From Macrothele yani (Eukaryota; Arthropoda; Arachnida; Araneae; Macrothelidae): 64,000 nt of DNA. The stretch lies in NCBI GenBank assembly GCA_039090855.1, contig CM077010.1:46518905-46582904 (forward strand), written 5' to 3'. Positions 43,310-54,412 of the stretch are shown here, in pieces. How positions within the stretch are numbered: the stretch's first letter is position 1; each line of letters opens with the position of its first letter. Both the position numbers and the translations under genes were made by a program. The notes beneath the pieces are model-generated. The model was not told the origin of the DNA. It did not search any database and saw only the letters and a list, made by a program, of their open reading frames with translations.

Positions 43310-45145
43310 AGTTCCAACTGCCATTTTTCTGTACTCAGATCAGTTCTAAAGCTCTCGATACTGCGTAGAAGGCAAAACATTTAAAATGTGTATTCGCCAA
43401 TTCCTTCTTCAGCTTATTTCACATAAGAGGAAGATGTTAGCCGACCTCCTGATGCAGTCATCTATCGTTTTTCCTAAAACGCAGTCGCTATCCCAGTGGG
43501 TGAGCGGTCAGAAGCGCAAGCTTCTGGTTAATTCCCTTAATTCGGCATCGGCTGGGATCCGGGGTAAATATGAAAGGTGCTGATGCCTAACCTGCGCTGG
43601 ATCAGCTTCTTTGCTGGAACGAGTGCTGGAAATTTTTGACGGGTGACCTGTGTTAGCTTTAAGTGCACGTGGAAGCCGTTGAGCTACTTTAAAAATCAAT
43701 AAACTGGAACAGAAATGTTTTATATTGCTGTATAAACTAGGTGTTCTTTATGTCTGTTTCATTAAAAACTTTTAAATTGCCTCGCATACAAGACTTTTTT
43801 CTGGGAGAGAGTTTTTCATCCGTTATTTAAACGAAAGACGAAGAAATAGCTTTTCTTGTAGTCTCACTTTCTTTCAATATTACTTTCGTCACAAAAGAAA
43901 TATTTATTTAAGGCGTATTTTCAATCGCAATAAAATTTCACGGTGGCCAGCCCTAAAATGCCCACTGTTTGGAAAAATGCCTTCAATCTCATCTTTGATG
44001 CAAATAGCAACGCTGCGTGTTTTGGCGGTATAGCAACTCCCAGGGCAGTTCTTTCTTCGCTAGCCTACGTCTTCATTTTCTTTGTCGAAATATTTAAAAA
44101 TTCCTTTTCTGAGTGTCCACCACGCATCGCTGAGTTTCGCTGTGCAAATTTTCCATTTTCTCTAGTTCTTAAGCTGTTTCGCAAAAACTTTTTTCTTCTC
44201 TCGCTGTCTTTGAATTTTATATAATTTTCAAAGGGAGATACCCTTGGTGACATTTGATTATTTTTCAACTGAGTGTTGCAAAATAAGTATCACAACGGAA
44301 AGACACGCAGGTTCTGTGTTTCATGCTCAGCCTTGGCTCTCATCTTTGATTCATTAGCTTTATCTACCAGCATTGTGAATGTGCAGTTTCTTCGACAAAT
44401 GGAAAGAAAGTTTGTTCGCATTCGTAAGAGTTATGTTACGTTTTTCTTTGTTCCTGATCGTATTACCAGATTTCTAAAAGTTGAGCGCTCTTGAAGCACA
44501 TTTTGAGTAACCTATTTTAAATTTTCTCTCAGCTTGAAGAAAACGCGTTGCGAGAGGGAATGAGAAAGTTATGGAAAACTACTAAATAGACGCGAAAAGC
44601 TTTGAATAAAAAAATTCAAAACGTACGGATTACAGCGCCATTTTCGAGAGATTGAATTTGAAGGAATTTTAAAATGTGGTGGTAAATCAGAAGGAAAGGA
44701 TGTAAAAAACTGAATAAGAAAGCAAATTGCGTTTCAAATGAAACAAGAAATGCCGCAGAAATGGAATACTCGGCCTTTATTCTATGTTGAAAGAAATAAT
44801 GTATCGAAATTTAGATGAAGCATTCCATTAAAGTGTATGAATATTTGATCTTTTTTTTTGAAACTACGATGGACTGAGAGTAATTACAGAGTGCGAAGTG
44901 TAAAAAGAAAAGAACAGAAGAAACGGAAACAGAATCAGCGATGAAAATTTACGAAACATTACCAGAAATTTTCGTTTGATCCATTTTCTAGAGAGGGTTG
45001 TATTTCACATATACTTTTCTACACATTATAACGAAAGTGAATGGATATTGTACACTACCAAAGTGAACTGTTTTTGTTTTTTGGTTTTACTGTAGGCATG
45101 AATGAATTGCTATATTTTATGACGCAAAACTTGTGACGTGGAGAT
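43310..45145. other. AT-rich intronic sequence
   Basis: I examined both strands and recognised no coding domain, SINE head or inverted ends. Long T- and A-rich stretches dominate. Confidence 0.4.
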
Positions 45146-45280
45146 GTGAGGGTTGTACCAAAACTAATGCAAAAGTGGGCATAACACTTTTATTAACTGG
45201 CAGAGGTCGTTCAAATTGCACATCTTGGTAGAGTAACTCTTTCTCTATAGTAACCCTTCTTCTTTATTGCAATTAAATAA

Positions 45281-46317
45281 TGGATTCCAAGCAGAAGCAA
45301 CGTGCCATCATTGAATTCTAGACGAAAGAAATGTGCAGGCTGTCCGACATCCACAGAAGGCTACAGAATGATTACAGAGGTGACACCGTTGACAAGAGCA
45401 ATGTGCACAGATGGATGAAGAAGTTTAAAGAAAGGGAAACTAGCATTGAAAATAAACCACGCAATGGGAGACCCTCATCTGCGACCACTGACACAAATCG
45501 TCAGCGAGTGGATGAATTGATTCGCGCGGAGAGACGAGTCACAATCCGTGAGCTTGTTGCGCAACTGGACTGTGGTCACAATGCCATACAGAAGATGGTG
45601 GAAGACTTAGAGTATCGGAAAGTGTGTATAAATTGGGTACTTCAGCAGTTGACACCCGATTTGAAGAGGAGAAGGGTGGAAGTCTGCTCTGATATGCTGA
45701 AAGCGTTTGAAGCCAATGAAGACACGTTTTTATCTGGTAACAGGGAATGAAACGTGGGCGTATCTTTACGATCCGGAAACGAAGAATCAATCCATTGGAT
45801 TGGCGTATACCTCTTCACTAAGGCCTAAGAAGTTCTAGAGCCAACGATCAGCACAGAAACTCATGGTGACTGGTTTTCAGAAGGACAAATGTGTCATTCT
45901 CCATGATTTTCTGGAGTGTGGCCGCACCGTGACCAGCGAGCAGTGCATTGAGAAACTTAAGACGCTTATAGAAGACATAAGAGGAAAGAGACCGAACAAG
46001 AATCTGAAAATGATCCACATTCACCATGACAATGCGAGGCCACACACATCTCTGGCAACAAATCAGGTGATCAGCAAATTAGGCTGCTAGGTGGTCTCCC
46101 ACCCACCGTACAGCCCTGAACTTGCATCCTCCTACTCCACCTGTTCGGCCAATGAAGGACAGTCTCCTGGAATAATGATTTAATGGCACAGACGAGGTGA
46201 CAGTGGCTCTGAAGAGAGGTACAACAGTCCATACCTGAATTATTTCAAAGATGATTCGAGCGTTGAGTTCACCGATGGCGCGAATGCATCGGTTGCGATG
46301 GAGACAATGTTGAGTAG
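45281..46317 (+). pseudogene. Mariner-like (DD34D) transposase, broken
   Basis: From ATG 45281: MDSKQKQRAIIEF, a TAG, then MCRLSDIHRRLQNDYRGDTV, NVHRWMKKFKERETSIENKP, RNGRPSSATTDTNRQRVDEL and TIRELVAQLDCGHNAIQKMV. Later frames include IHHDNARPHTSLATNQVISK (second Asp), a TAG replacing the Trp codon, then HPPYSPELASSY, where Tyr occupies the third Asp position at the 34-residue spacing. The C-terminus CIGCDGDNVE ends at TAG 46315-46317, which lies inside the target duplication of the nested SINE. Confidence 0.87.
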
Positions 46318-46320
46318 CCG

Positions 46321-46532
46321 CCCCGGGGACGCAGTGGTCTAAAAGATGGCTTCTGATCAATCGTCAGAAAGCGGTCCGGGTTCGAATCCCGTGAGGCATG
46401 GATGTTGTGTTTTTCGTATGGCACTGGTTCTCTCCCTTTCCTGGAACCATTGGCCCTAAATTAAGGACGGACGACTGCTTATATCCCATTGAGTTGCTCA
46501 CGTTGGTCTTTAAACCGCCAATCAAAAAAAAA
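46321..46532 (+). mobile_element. SINE family B, complete copy nested in the mariner
   Basis: The tRNA-like head has CGCAGTGGTCTAAAAGATGG (A box) and GGTCCGGGTTCGAATCCCG (B box). The body (GGATGTTGTGTTTTTCGTAT, CCTGGAACCATTGGCCCTAA, GAGTTGCTCACGTTGGTC) ends in a 9-10 A tail. Flanking sequences ATGTTGAGTAGCCG (46307-46320) and ATGTTGATTGCCG (46533-46545) look like a target-site duplication. It is the longest of the three copies in the window. Confidence 0.87.
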
Positions 46533-46694
46533 ATGTTGATTGCCGCATTTGTATGTATACAGAAAGAGTTACTCTACCAGCATAAAATTTGAACGACTTT
46601 TGTCAGTTAATAGAAACGTTATGCCCCCTTTTGCATTACTTTCAGCACAACCGTCGTAGAATAATATCGCAACGTTTATGCACGATTACATAAT

Positions 46695-46862
46695 TGCTTT
46701 AACATTTGCTATAGTTCCGGAGAGTTTAGCTCGGCTTCTTCAGAGCAAAAGTTTCCGTGTTAAGGAACATAAGGCTTATGTACAGAATTGCGATTTGAAG
46801 AAGTCGTCTATACCCAACATTGTTACAAAAATAATCATAAATTTTTGTTTGAAACTAAGGGC
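46695..46862 (+). pseudogene. Penelope-like GIY-YIG endonuclease fragment
   Basis: Frames give SFRVKEHKAYVQNCDLKKSS and, after a shift, QHCYKNNHKFLFETK. This matches the better-preserved minus-strand copy at 50586-51017 (RLKKHKTYIRKCGLKKSTMA, RCYENDHKCLFKKAK). R.K.H......K..IA.HC...NH.F.F.. is the GIY-YIG nuclease region at the C-terminus of Penelope-like retroelements. It joins the 1.6-kb repeat directly at its right end. Confidence 0.68.
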
Positions 46863-48495
46863 TGCACATGTAGGCTCGCTACGCTCGTTTCCAGAGTAGC
46901 GCTCGGGTCCTGCAGCCCGATCTCCAAGTACGTGTATATCACATTAAATAAAAACTGGAAAATTCATCTAAATTTCAATTTTTATTGCATATCTAAGCAA
47001 ATAAGGCTTGTTATTCCGAAATTTCAGAGTTTTTTTTACTGTCGTTAATATTTGGAAGGTCGGACTTATGTCGTTTGAACTTATAGCACTTACTAAATTT
47101 ATCACTAAGGAAAACAAAAGCGGTCCAAAAGGCATTTCCGTAAACCGTAACGTTATGCTAAACCGCTAAGGTAGACGTCAAGTAATTTTGCTTCCCATAC
47201 TTCCAATGGAAAAACTTTTGTACAAATTTCCTTCAGAATTATTGTTCCCAAGGATGAAAATTTTAACATCGATTAATATAACTTCATATTATAACTTTGA
47301 ATACTTAATATTTTCTAAAACATAACTATAATTATAAAAAAAATCAATCACTTTTCCTTTGGTGGTGTTGGAACCAGAAAAACCCGATGGCGCAACCTGT
47401 ACTTTGATCACGTCAGTAGACAAACAAATGTTGGATTACATAATTATGGTTATCTTTTAGAAAATATTAAGTATTCCTAGTTATAAAATGGAGCTATTTT
47501 AATTGATGTTCAAATTTTCATCCTTGGGAACGCATTAATCGTCCAGAAAAAAGATGGCGCGACCTGTTCTTTGATGACGTCAGTAGACAAACAAATGTTG
47601 GATTGCATAATTATGGTTATGTTTTAGAAAATATTAAGTATCCCAAGTTATAAAATGGAGCTGTTTTAATCGATGTTCAAATTTTCATCCTTGGGAACGC
47701 ATTAATTTTGAAGAAAAGGTGTACAGAAGTTTTTCCATTGGAAGTATATTAAGCAAAATTACTTGACGTCCACCTTAAACAACTGAGATAGCTTTACCAA
47801 AGTTTATATTCTTTGGCTTTACCAAAAAACGTATGCATAACAAATTCTCTGGCAGCAGGTCACGAGACCTGAACGTAGCTCTGTGGTTAACGTGAAGACA
47901 GACAAACCGTTAGTTTCTTACCTTTGCGCCTTTAAAAAATGCTTAAAAATCAGAAAATGACTTTTTCTTAATTTTTTTTTTTTTTTTTTGTAAAAAAGGG
48001 ACGATAATTATGAGTTTATCCTGTAAAAATTGCAATGCGTTTTGATTTATAGTTTGCCATGTATCCGTTTTTTTTAATGGATGCCATCGCGAAATAGAGA
48101 ATTTTGTGAAATTTAGAAATTTAATTTCTCGTAAACTAAATCGAAATTCAAGAAAAAGGCGACAAGGTGCAAAAATTCGGTCATGGCACTACATGCCTAC
48201 AAAGTTTCGTGGTTCTGTTGCTGTTAGTGTGTCCGGAACGCGACCTGATAACACTTTTTTGCTTACCTTAACTTTGAAATACAATAACTCTTGAAGTATC
48301 GCTAGAATCGAGAAGCACTTAATTTCAGAGTGTTCTCCAAACAATTCTCTACAAACGATGTAAATTTCATATTTTTGTAATTTTGTGTTCAATACGTTTT
48401 TCGCTGCGAGCTAGGAAAGAAAGAGTGTCGCGAAATTTCTAAAACATCAGCAGCAGCAGCGGCGGCAGTTACTTTTTTAGAATAGAGAGAAAACT
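46857..48495 (-). repeat. 1.6-kb non-coding repeat with an internal palindrome (copy 2)
   Basis: Inverted partner of 33432-35030. Its outer end is a ~60-nt hairpin at about 46859-46918 (GGGCTGCA...TGCAGCCC) with an inner CGCTAC/GTAGCG stem. The internal palindrome is at 47167-47777, and the trinucleotide tract (CAGCAGCAGCAGCGGCGG) is at about 48450. It is non-coding. Confidence 0.8.
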
Positions 48496-48499
48496 ACGC

Positions 48500-48970
48500 T
48501 TATTGATAAACCTGATTCGACTATCAAGCTTATTATATTAGAAGCTTTCCACATATACTGGAACTCTTCACGGCTTGTCAACGACATGGCGTCTTCTCCA
48601 TTTCTTTCAAGCTCGTGAAAACAACTCACCAAAATCCGTGACCGTCAGAACTTTGATGATGTCACAATAATATGAATGTTTACGCTCCATTTGCCTTGAT
48701 AAAACTGATCCAAACGCTCGGAAAAATTATAGTAAACGTTAAAATAATTATTTAATTGTGAATAAACGTTTCAATTTTATTCTACATTAATAAATAGCAT
48801 TCGAAGCGAGACAGAAAGATATGGGCTGAGGGTAAACCTTTTGGATATTTTTAGAGGAGTAACCAGGAGGAACGTAAACGATCTTAGTAAAGAAATGCAT
48901 ATGCGTGGAAAAATTCATCCAAAATCTCTCTGTTTTCGAGGTATTTTAATAGGATAAATGTCTTTCATAT
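48500..48970. other. Unassigned sequence
   Basis: Nothing was recognised between the repeat copy and the Helitron 3' end. Confidence 0.4.
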
Positions 48971-48975
48971 TCCTT

Positions 48976-49245
48976 ACTAGCAGGGGCACCCGGTATTTCC
49001 CGTGGTAAATATTACTATTCGCGGAATCACCAAGTTCAGCGGGTGAAAGTTAATGAATGAAAAAGATATTCCTGTAATTTTCCAGTAAATTAATTTTAAT
49101 TCGTTTAGGTTATTGCTTTTTGATAAAAGATATTTTTGGTTTCTCCATTGGGAGCAAAAATGTAAAGATTTTCAGGATTGCCAACCCTTGAGCAGGCGCC
49201 GTAGAGTTGTCCGCGTGAAAAACAGACTACCTCCAAATTAATGGT
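48976..49245 (-). mobile_element. Helitron 3' end with helicase C-terminus
   Basis: The minus strand reads LEVVCFSRGQLYGACSRVGN, PENLYIFAPNGETKNIFYQK, AIT and a stop at 49105-49107. Helicase motif VI (QLY.A.SR) is intact. About 130 bp downstream the sequence ends ACCGGGTGCCCCTGCTAGT at 48976, matching the CTRR-T terminus of Helitrons. A poly-A stretch at about 49286-49298 marks the truncated upstream side. Confidence 0.8.
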
Positions 49246-49299
49246 AGCCACTGCCAATGACTAGCTGATGCAGTAATATTTCTGCGAAAAAAAAAAAAA

Positions 49300-50185
49300 G
49301 GAGCCGGGATGGCTGCAAATGTGAATAAAAAAAATTTGCTTCATTTACTTTTACGATACAAAAAAGAAAGGAAGAGGAACGGAAATACTTACCTTCGAGG
49401 AGACATTTATAGAACTGCTGTACATCTGGCATGTGCTTCTGAGAATCCTGCGACACTGAAATGCAAGGTACTTAATGTATATCATGTCACGTGCATGCTA
49501 CTTGACATTGGCATTGATCATCCTTTTGTTCACCGTTTGGAATTTTGAATTTACATTACATTGTATTTCTGTCTGGTGAAACCGCCCGTTGGTGGTGAAG
49601 GATAACGTTTATTAATTTGTGTTTTTAATACATGATTAAACAGATATTTTTCACTTTATTCTTATTTACGGTCTCTAACGTTTAGATCGTAGATCGGGTA
49701 TTGGAGTGCTGAATTGTGTTGCAGTTCTTAAAAGTAAAAACTGGAACTTTTTACGAAAATGTTTTATGGGGGATCCTGGACCCTGGGCCCCGACCCCTTT
49801 TAAAACCGTCTACGGTCTAACTTAGAGTACCATGAGATAGTATACCAAATTTGGTGGTTCTAAATTGAAAACTTGATTTTACGAAAATTTTGTACGGGAC
49901 CCTTTGACCTTGGGCCCGACCCCTTCCAAAAAGCGTCTACGGTCTAACTTACCATGAGACAGTATACCAAATTTGATGTTTCTGAATTGAAAACTGTAGA
50001 TTTGTATAGCGGACATACAAACAAACATTTAATTCCATATATTCCTTATAACGATAATGATAGGATCGAAAAGACTAAAGTTCGATATCCGATTATAGTG
50101 CGTTTATAAACGAAGGAAGTGTAACCTTTGGTTTTAAATTATTTTGTCCTAGCAAATCTGTTCTTGCAAAGTTTTGAAACAGTCT
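49300..50185. other. Unassigned; contains a two-copy ~128-bp tandem repeat
   Basis: About 49738-49865 and 49866-49995 share TTTTACGAAAAT.TT.TA.GGG, GGGCCC.GACCCCTT, GTCTACGGTCTAACTTA and AGTATACCAAATTTG. No coding function is inferred. Confidence 0.6.
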
Positions 50186-50190
50186 ATTAA

Positions 50191-50441
50191 CCCTTTAACG
50201 ACCACAACGCCCAAAACGCCCGTACGTACAAACGGCCATAGTCGCCCTAAACGCATGTCTAGAGTGAGTCAGATTTCCTAACCTTACTTATTCTTCAAAG
50301 TTTCTCAACTTATGAGGGATGAGCAGGAGTCAGTGTCAGTCAGTATTGTTTTTATTAAACAAAGAAGTGAAACAGCAGACAGTTTCTGGCGTTATGGTAT
50401 TTAGAATGATACCAGATTTTTGGGCCATGGTCGTTTAAGGG
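50191..50441. mobile_element. TTAA-type MITE (piggyBac-like)
   Basis: This 251-bp element is flanked by TTAA (50187-50190 and 50442-50445). Its ends are CCCTTTAACGACCA on the left and CCCTTAAACGACCATG from the right strand. TTAA duplication and CCC...GGG ends are the piggyBac signature. It is non-coding, so it depends on a transposase elsewhere. A partial inverted copy is at 52766-52887. Confidence 0.85.
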
Positions 50442-50585
50442 TTAAACATGTCTTTTTGCATATTAAGGACATACAACGTTTCTCGCAAATGTTTTATTCT
50501 TCAAGTAGATCAAGGTTTCGCTGGGCTTTGGCCTAGCTACATTAAGACGAATGGCACGTAAATATTCAAATCGTATGTGACATCA

Positions 50586-51017
50586 TCAACGGTGTTTACG
50601 GTCACGGGTTTTAGTTAGTTTCTTCCAAGCGCTTGATAGAAATGGTGTTGATGTAATGTCGTTAAAGAGTTGCGAAAGATTCTGATATATGTGGAAAGCT
50701 TTCATAGTATCAAGTTTGGTGGTTGCATGTGTCTTGTTGATTAGTTTCGCTTTTTTAAAGAGACATTTATGGTCATTTTCGTAACAGCGTTTAGCCATCG
50801 TCGACTTCTTTAGGCCACACTTCCGAATGTAGGTCTTGTGTTTCTTCAATCGAAAACGCAAGGCTCTACGGGTCGGTCCTAAGTATATACGAAGCGTCAC
50901 ATTCACATGAGATTTGGTGAATTCCCCACAAGCTTTTATCTTTCCATGTTGAGAAACGATTTTGAAAAACAGATGAAGGAGAGCATACTTGAAATTTTTA
51001 CGATTGAAAGGACGCAT
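50586..51017 (-). pseudogene. Penelope-like element C-terminus with GIY-YIG endonuclease
   Basis: A 143-codon open minus frame: CGEFTKSHVNVTLRIYLGPT, RRALRFRLKKHKTYIRKCGL, KKSTMAKRCYENDHKCLFKK, then LDTMKAFHIYQNLSQLFNDI. YIG-like (IYLGPTRRALRFRLKKH) and HC..N.H motifs identify the GIY-YIG nuclease that Penelope-like elements use for target cutting. The reverse transcriptase that should precede it (right of 51017) was not recognised. The stop at 50586 may be natural. Confidence 0.72.
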
Positions 51018-51019
51018 TA

Positions 51020-51675
51020 ACAGTAACTCTTAATCAAATAGTCTGAAATACGTATGTGCATACTAATGCAGCGTGTGATTCGAAGGTATTCGGCTGATAT
51101 ATACGTATATTTAAAGATATTTCTCAGAAGAATTATGGAGTATGACGTAACGCCTCGAATTTCACGTTAACTCTGCTGTTTCTCGTGGCTATAAGTGACA
51201 GATTGAGTTAAGGGAGCATCAAAGATGAGATATTTTAGCTATGGTAATAATGCGGAATTTAGAGTCGGGTATCCTGCTGCAGTTGATTAGACGTCAGGGT
51301 TTTCTTACTGGTATGTGAGCTCGTCGGCGTCTGAGAATTAGCCAGTGTTCCAAGGTTTACGGTGACACTACTTTACATCATACAAAGCTTCAGAAAATTT
51401 TCAGGAAAATTGCTAAGGCAATCTAAGAAAAACCGAATCTGAAACCGCGGTACTTGCATAAACCAGGTGAACGTACAGAACGATATGATTTGTAAATTAG
51501 AAGATTAAACCGCCTCTTAATTATTTTCTTATTATTATGTTAATTTTGTTAAAACATCCATTCTGATCAACTGAATTCTCTACGCAGATGCCCTAATAAT
51601 AGCAATAACAGTTAAGCTTCAGTAAGGTTAAGTTTACCTGTAAAACGGAGGCGCAGCGAGTTCATTTATTACACA
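51020..51675. other. Unassigned sequence
   Basis: No domain or element ends were recognised. Confidence 0.4.
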
Positions 51676-51680
51676 CTTTA

Positions 51681-52765
51681 CACTGAAGTGCCAAAGTCAT
51701 GGCACAGCATTATGCAAATTTTGAACTGGCGCTGCCGTCCTATAAAGGCTTCGACGCATGCCACGATTTTTATCAGTTGCGAGGTGTAATCTCGTGAGTC
51801 AAGTTGAACAACCGCCACTATGATTATGGGAAGCCGACGTGAGTTATCGGAATTTGAAAGGGGCATGGCAGTGGGAGCCAGACGGATGGGACATTCAGTT
51901 TCCAAAATTGTGCGAACATTTAACATTCCTCGATCCACAGTGCCACTTGTGTGCCGAGAATACCTCACGGAACACATTACCACCCACAATGGAAATCGCA
52001 GTGGCCGACCACGGGTGCTGAATTACGGTGACCAGCGGCGTCTGATTAGGATTGCCCATGTTAACAGACAAGCGACACTGGCTTGAAGTATATCCACATT
52101 CAATGCAGGAGGTACCAGAGACATATCTATCAGGTCAGTGCTGCGTAATTTAGCGTCCATGGGGTATGGGAGCAGATGACCCACCAGAGTTCCTTTGTTA
52201 ACACCACGACATCGGACGCAACGCAACGCCTCATCTGGGCTCGTGGATATGGTGATTGGACCCTAGAAGACTGGCAACAGGTGGCGAGGTCCAATGATTC
52301 ATGCTATCAGTTGTTGCGAGCTGATGGTAGGGTTCGGGTATGGGGAATACCCCATGAGGTCATGGACACAAGCAATCAACAAGGCACTGTGCAAGCTGGT
52401 GGCGGTTCTATACATGTGTGGGGTGTCTTTACGTGGTAAGGTTTGGGTCCTCTGGTCCTCGTAAACACGTCATTAACCGGTAATCACTTTGTTGCTCTGC
52501 TGGGTGACCTTTTGCAGCCGTTCGTGGACTTCATGTACCCCAACAACGACGGGATTTTCCAGGCGGACAATGCGCCATGTCATCGAGCCCAATTGTCCAA
52601 AATTAGTTCGAGGAGCATTATGGGCAGTTCCAACGGATGTGTGGCCATATTCGACCGACATGAACCCAGTACAGCAATTATGGGACGTGGTGGAGAGGTC
52701 CATTCGCACCGAAGATTCTCCATCTACAAATACCTGTGAACTGTGCGTGACTCCTGCTGATTCAT
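51681..52765 (+). pseudogene. Tc1-like element, right end lost (relative of 42106-43304)
   Basis: The left inverted end CACTGAAGTGCCAAAGTCAT follows TA (51679-51680). The transposase from about 51820 reads ELSEFERGMAVGARRMGHSV, FNIPRSTVPLVCREYL, GRPRVLNYGDQRRLIRIAHV, a stop, then ARGYGDWTLEDWQQVARSND, GLGPLVLVNTSLTGNHF and NNDGIFQADNAPCH. A frame change follows and VWPYSTDMNPVQQLWDVVER shows Gln in place of the catalytic Glu. The sequence stops at about 52765 where a MITE fragment begins, so the right end was deleted. Confidence 0.85.
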
Positions 52766-52887
52766 CATAAGTCGAGAAAATTTGAAGAACAAGTTAGAGT
52801 AGGAAATATGACTCACTCTTGGCAGGAGTTTTGGGCAGCTATGGCAGTTTGTTCGTACGGGCGTTTTGGGCGTTATGGTCGTTAAAG
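52766..52887 (-). mobile_element. Partial TTAA MITE, inverted
   Basis: It is the diverged reverse complement of the left half of 50191-50441, ending GGGCGTTATGGTCGTTAAAG, GG and TTAA. The missing half begins exactly where the truncated Tc1 ends. Confidence 0.8.
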
Positions 52888-52889
52888 GG

Positions 52890-53615
52890 TTAAGCGGCTG
52901 ATGTACCAAATGATACAAATGGTGCCCAAAGTTTTGGGTTCTTTCTAAACAGAAATAATCACATAACGGGCGGGTTTTACAAAAGCTACGTCAAAATAAT
53001 TGCTTTATCCTTCTCATCACAGCAGTACGAACCTTAACCTATTAGTGGTGATAAGCGTTCCTTCTAGTACATTATTCTCTGCTCCATGACTCAAGGCTTG
53101 GTAGGGTAAAGCTAGTCTCCTTGGCATAGGTATCATTCCACTTGATAGGAACAAGTGATTCAAACATCTTCTGTCTCATTTCTTCGGTTCGTCAATGTTG
53201 TTATAGCTCTTTGAGCAGGTAATCACTCAGAAAGGATTAGTGTCAATCAGCCACCTAAAACACTCTCAGTAACAAAGTCAGAAGAAAAGAAACACTTTCG
53301 GATGCTCAGGTGCACTCATTCCAGCCGCTTTCGTCTCGTTCCTTAGACAGTGAGAATATTCGTTCCAACTCATTTTGCTAACGCGGAGTTAACCCGTTCC
53401 AGCCAGTTAAAGGGTTAAATTTCTAAATACTGTGCCTTTTATTTCAGCTCATAAATATATTTTGTTCCGTTTTCTATTCCCACTTACTAAGAGTTTCTTA
53501 ACTCACTGAGCTATGAAGCAGTCACGTGGGCACTACGATGAGACGTGTTTGTTATGACTAGTGCGGTGAAATCATAAAGTCTGACGTTTCAGATCACTGT
53601 TTCAGTTGTTTGGAT
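52890..53615. other. Unassigned sequence
   Basis: Only a compact TTAACCC...GGGTTAA motif at about 53387-53414 stands out, which may be a remnant of another TTAA element. Confidence 0.4.
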
Positions 53616-53621
53616 TTCATT

Positions 53622-53694
53622 GTCCTGGGTGGTGTAATGGTTAGTATACTCGAGCGCAAATCGGGAGATCCGGGTTCGATTCCCGCTCTAGGAC
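53622..53694 (+). mobile_element. tRNA-like unit (Asp/Glu-like head), probably SINE-derived
   Basis: The 73-nt unit has acceptor GTCCTGG pairing with CTAGGAC, A box GGTGTAATGGTTAGTATA and B box GGGTTCGATTCCC. The anticodon loop reads GCGCAAA without the invariant U33, so a functional tRNA is unlikely. The head resembles that of the fold-back SINEs at 25-26 kb (GGGTGATGTAGTGGTTAGCA). Confidence 0.6.
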
Positions 53695-53834
53695 GATCAA
53701 ATTTCTGTGGTTAGGATACATGGAAGAACAGCTTGATTTATATAATTTTTTAACTCTTTGATTCTGAGCCTTTTCTAACTCTCATTCTGGACCTTTTTTC
53801 CTTTCTTAAGGCTTAATGTTTGATTCAGTCACTC

Positions 53835-54023
53835 CAGTGGCGCAGTGGTCTAAACAATGGCTTCTGATCATTCGTCCGAGTTGGGTACATGTTTGAATCC
53901 CGGTGAGGCGTGGATGTTGTGTTTGTCTTACGGCACTGGCTTTCTCCACGGGTGACTGCTTATAGCCCATTGAGTTTCTCACGGTGGTCGTTAAATTTCC
54001 ACTCAAAAAAAAAAAAAAAAAAA
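53835..54023 (+). mobile_element. SINE family B, copy with internal deletion
   Basis: Head GGCGCAGTGGTCTAAACAAT and B-box-like TGTTTGAATCCCGG are followed by GGATGTTGTGTTTGTCTTAC, CCCATTGAGTTTCTCACGGT and a ~19-nt A tail. The CCTGGAACCATTGGCCCTAA part of the body is missing, compared with 46.3 kb. Confidence 0.82.
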
Positions 54024-54139
54024 CCTCCGTGACTTTGTAAGACAGAGTTATGAAACTTTAAATTTTAGTCTCTGAAATCGTAAACGCTATTATTCAGCAT
54101 ATGAATGTGAGAGAAAGACTATCAAAGCAGTAGTCTTAC

Positions 54140-54281
54140 CGCTTGCGTTGAAAGTAGTGTCCCAAAGCTGACGCACAAGTGCATATCCATCTTTAGGATC
54201 TCCACCATCTGCCAATGTCTTGTTCAATGACCAAGCATACAAAAGTACGCTATCGTAAAAAGCTGCAATAATGGGGTTCAC
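54140..54281 (-). CDS. Receptor guanylate cyclase exon: FYD..LLYA..LN.TL segment
   Basis: This 142-bp minus exon is bounded by AATCTCCAG and a GTAAGACT donor. It reads VNPIIAAFYDSVLLYAWSLN, KTLADGGDPKDGYALVRQLW, DTTFNAS plus one base, phases 0 to 1. V.P....FYD..LLYA.....TL..GG...DG........W..TF is the ANF-receptor ligand-binding domain signature of membrane guanylate cyclases. Sequons NKT and NAS are present. It continues correctly into the exon at 26.1 kb after a 27.9-kb intron full of mobile DNA. Confidence 0.9.
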
Positions 54282-54412
54282 CTGGAGATTTTGTAAAGAA
54301 AATGAACAAATTTAAATTTATCACCAAAACAGCATAGATTTATAAAAAAATTATTACGCACTTAAAGCAAAACATGGAAAGGGTTTTGTTAAATATCATT
54401 CATAACACTACT

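Larger units (their letters stand above)
45149..46653 (+). mobile_element. Mariner-type transposon with unusually long (~95 bp) inverted ends
   Basis: The left end (about 45149-45245: GGGTTGTACCAAAACTAATG ...) and right end (about 46558-46653) are diverged inverted repeats over roughly 95 bp. They share TAATGCAAAAG.GGGCATAAC, ATTAACTG.CA and TCGTTCAAATT, ending GGTAGAGTAACTCTTT. A family-B SINE is nested just after the transposase stop codon; without it the element would be about 1.28 kb, the usual mariner size. Confidence 0.85.

Noticed and set aside
34966..46918. Parvovirus-like terminal hairpins at the outer ends of the 1.6-kb inverted repeats
   Set aside because: Only a short stem is conserved in both copies and no viral coding sequence lies between or inside them; the likeness is superficial.
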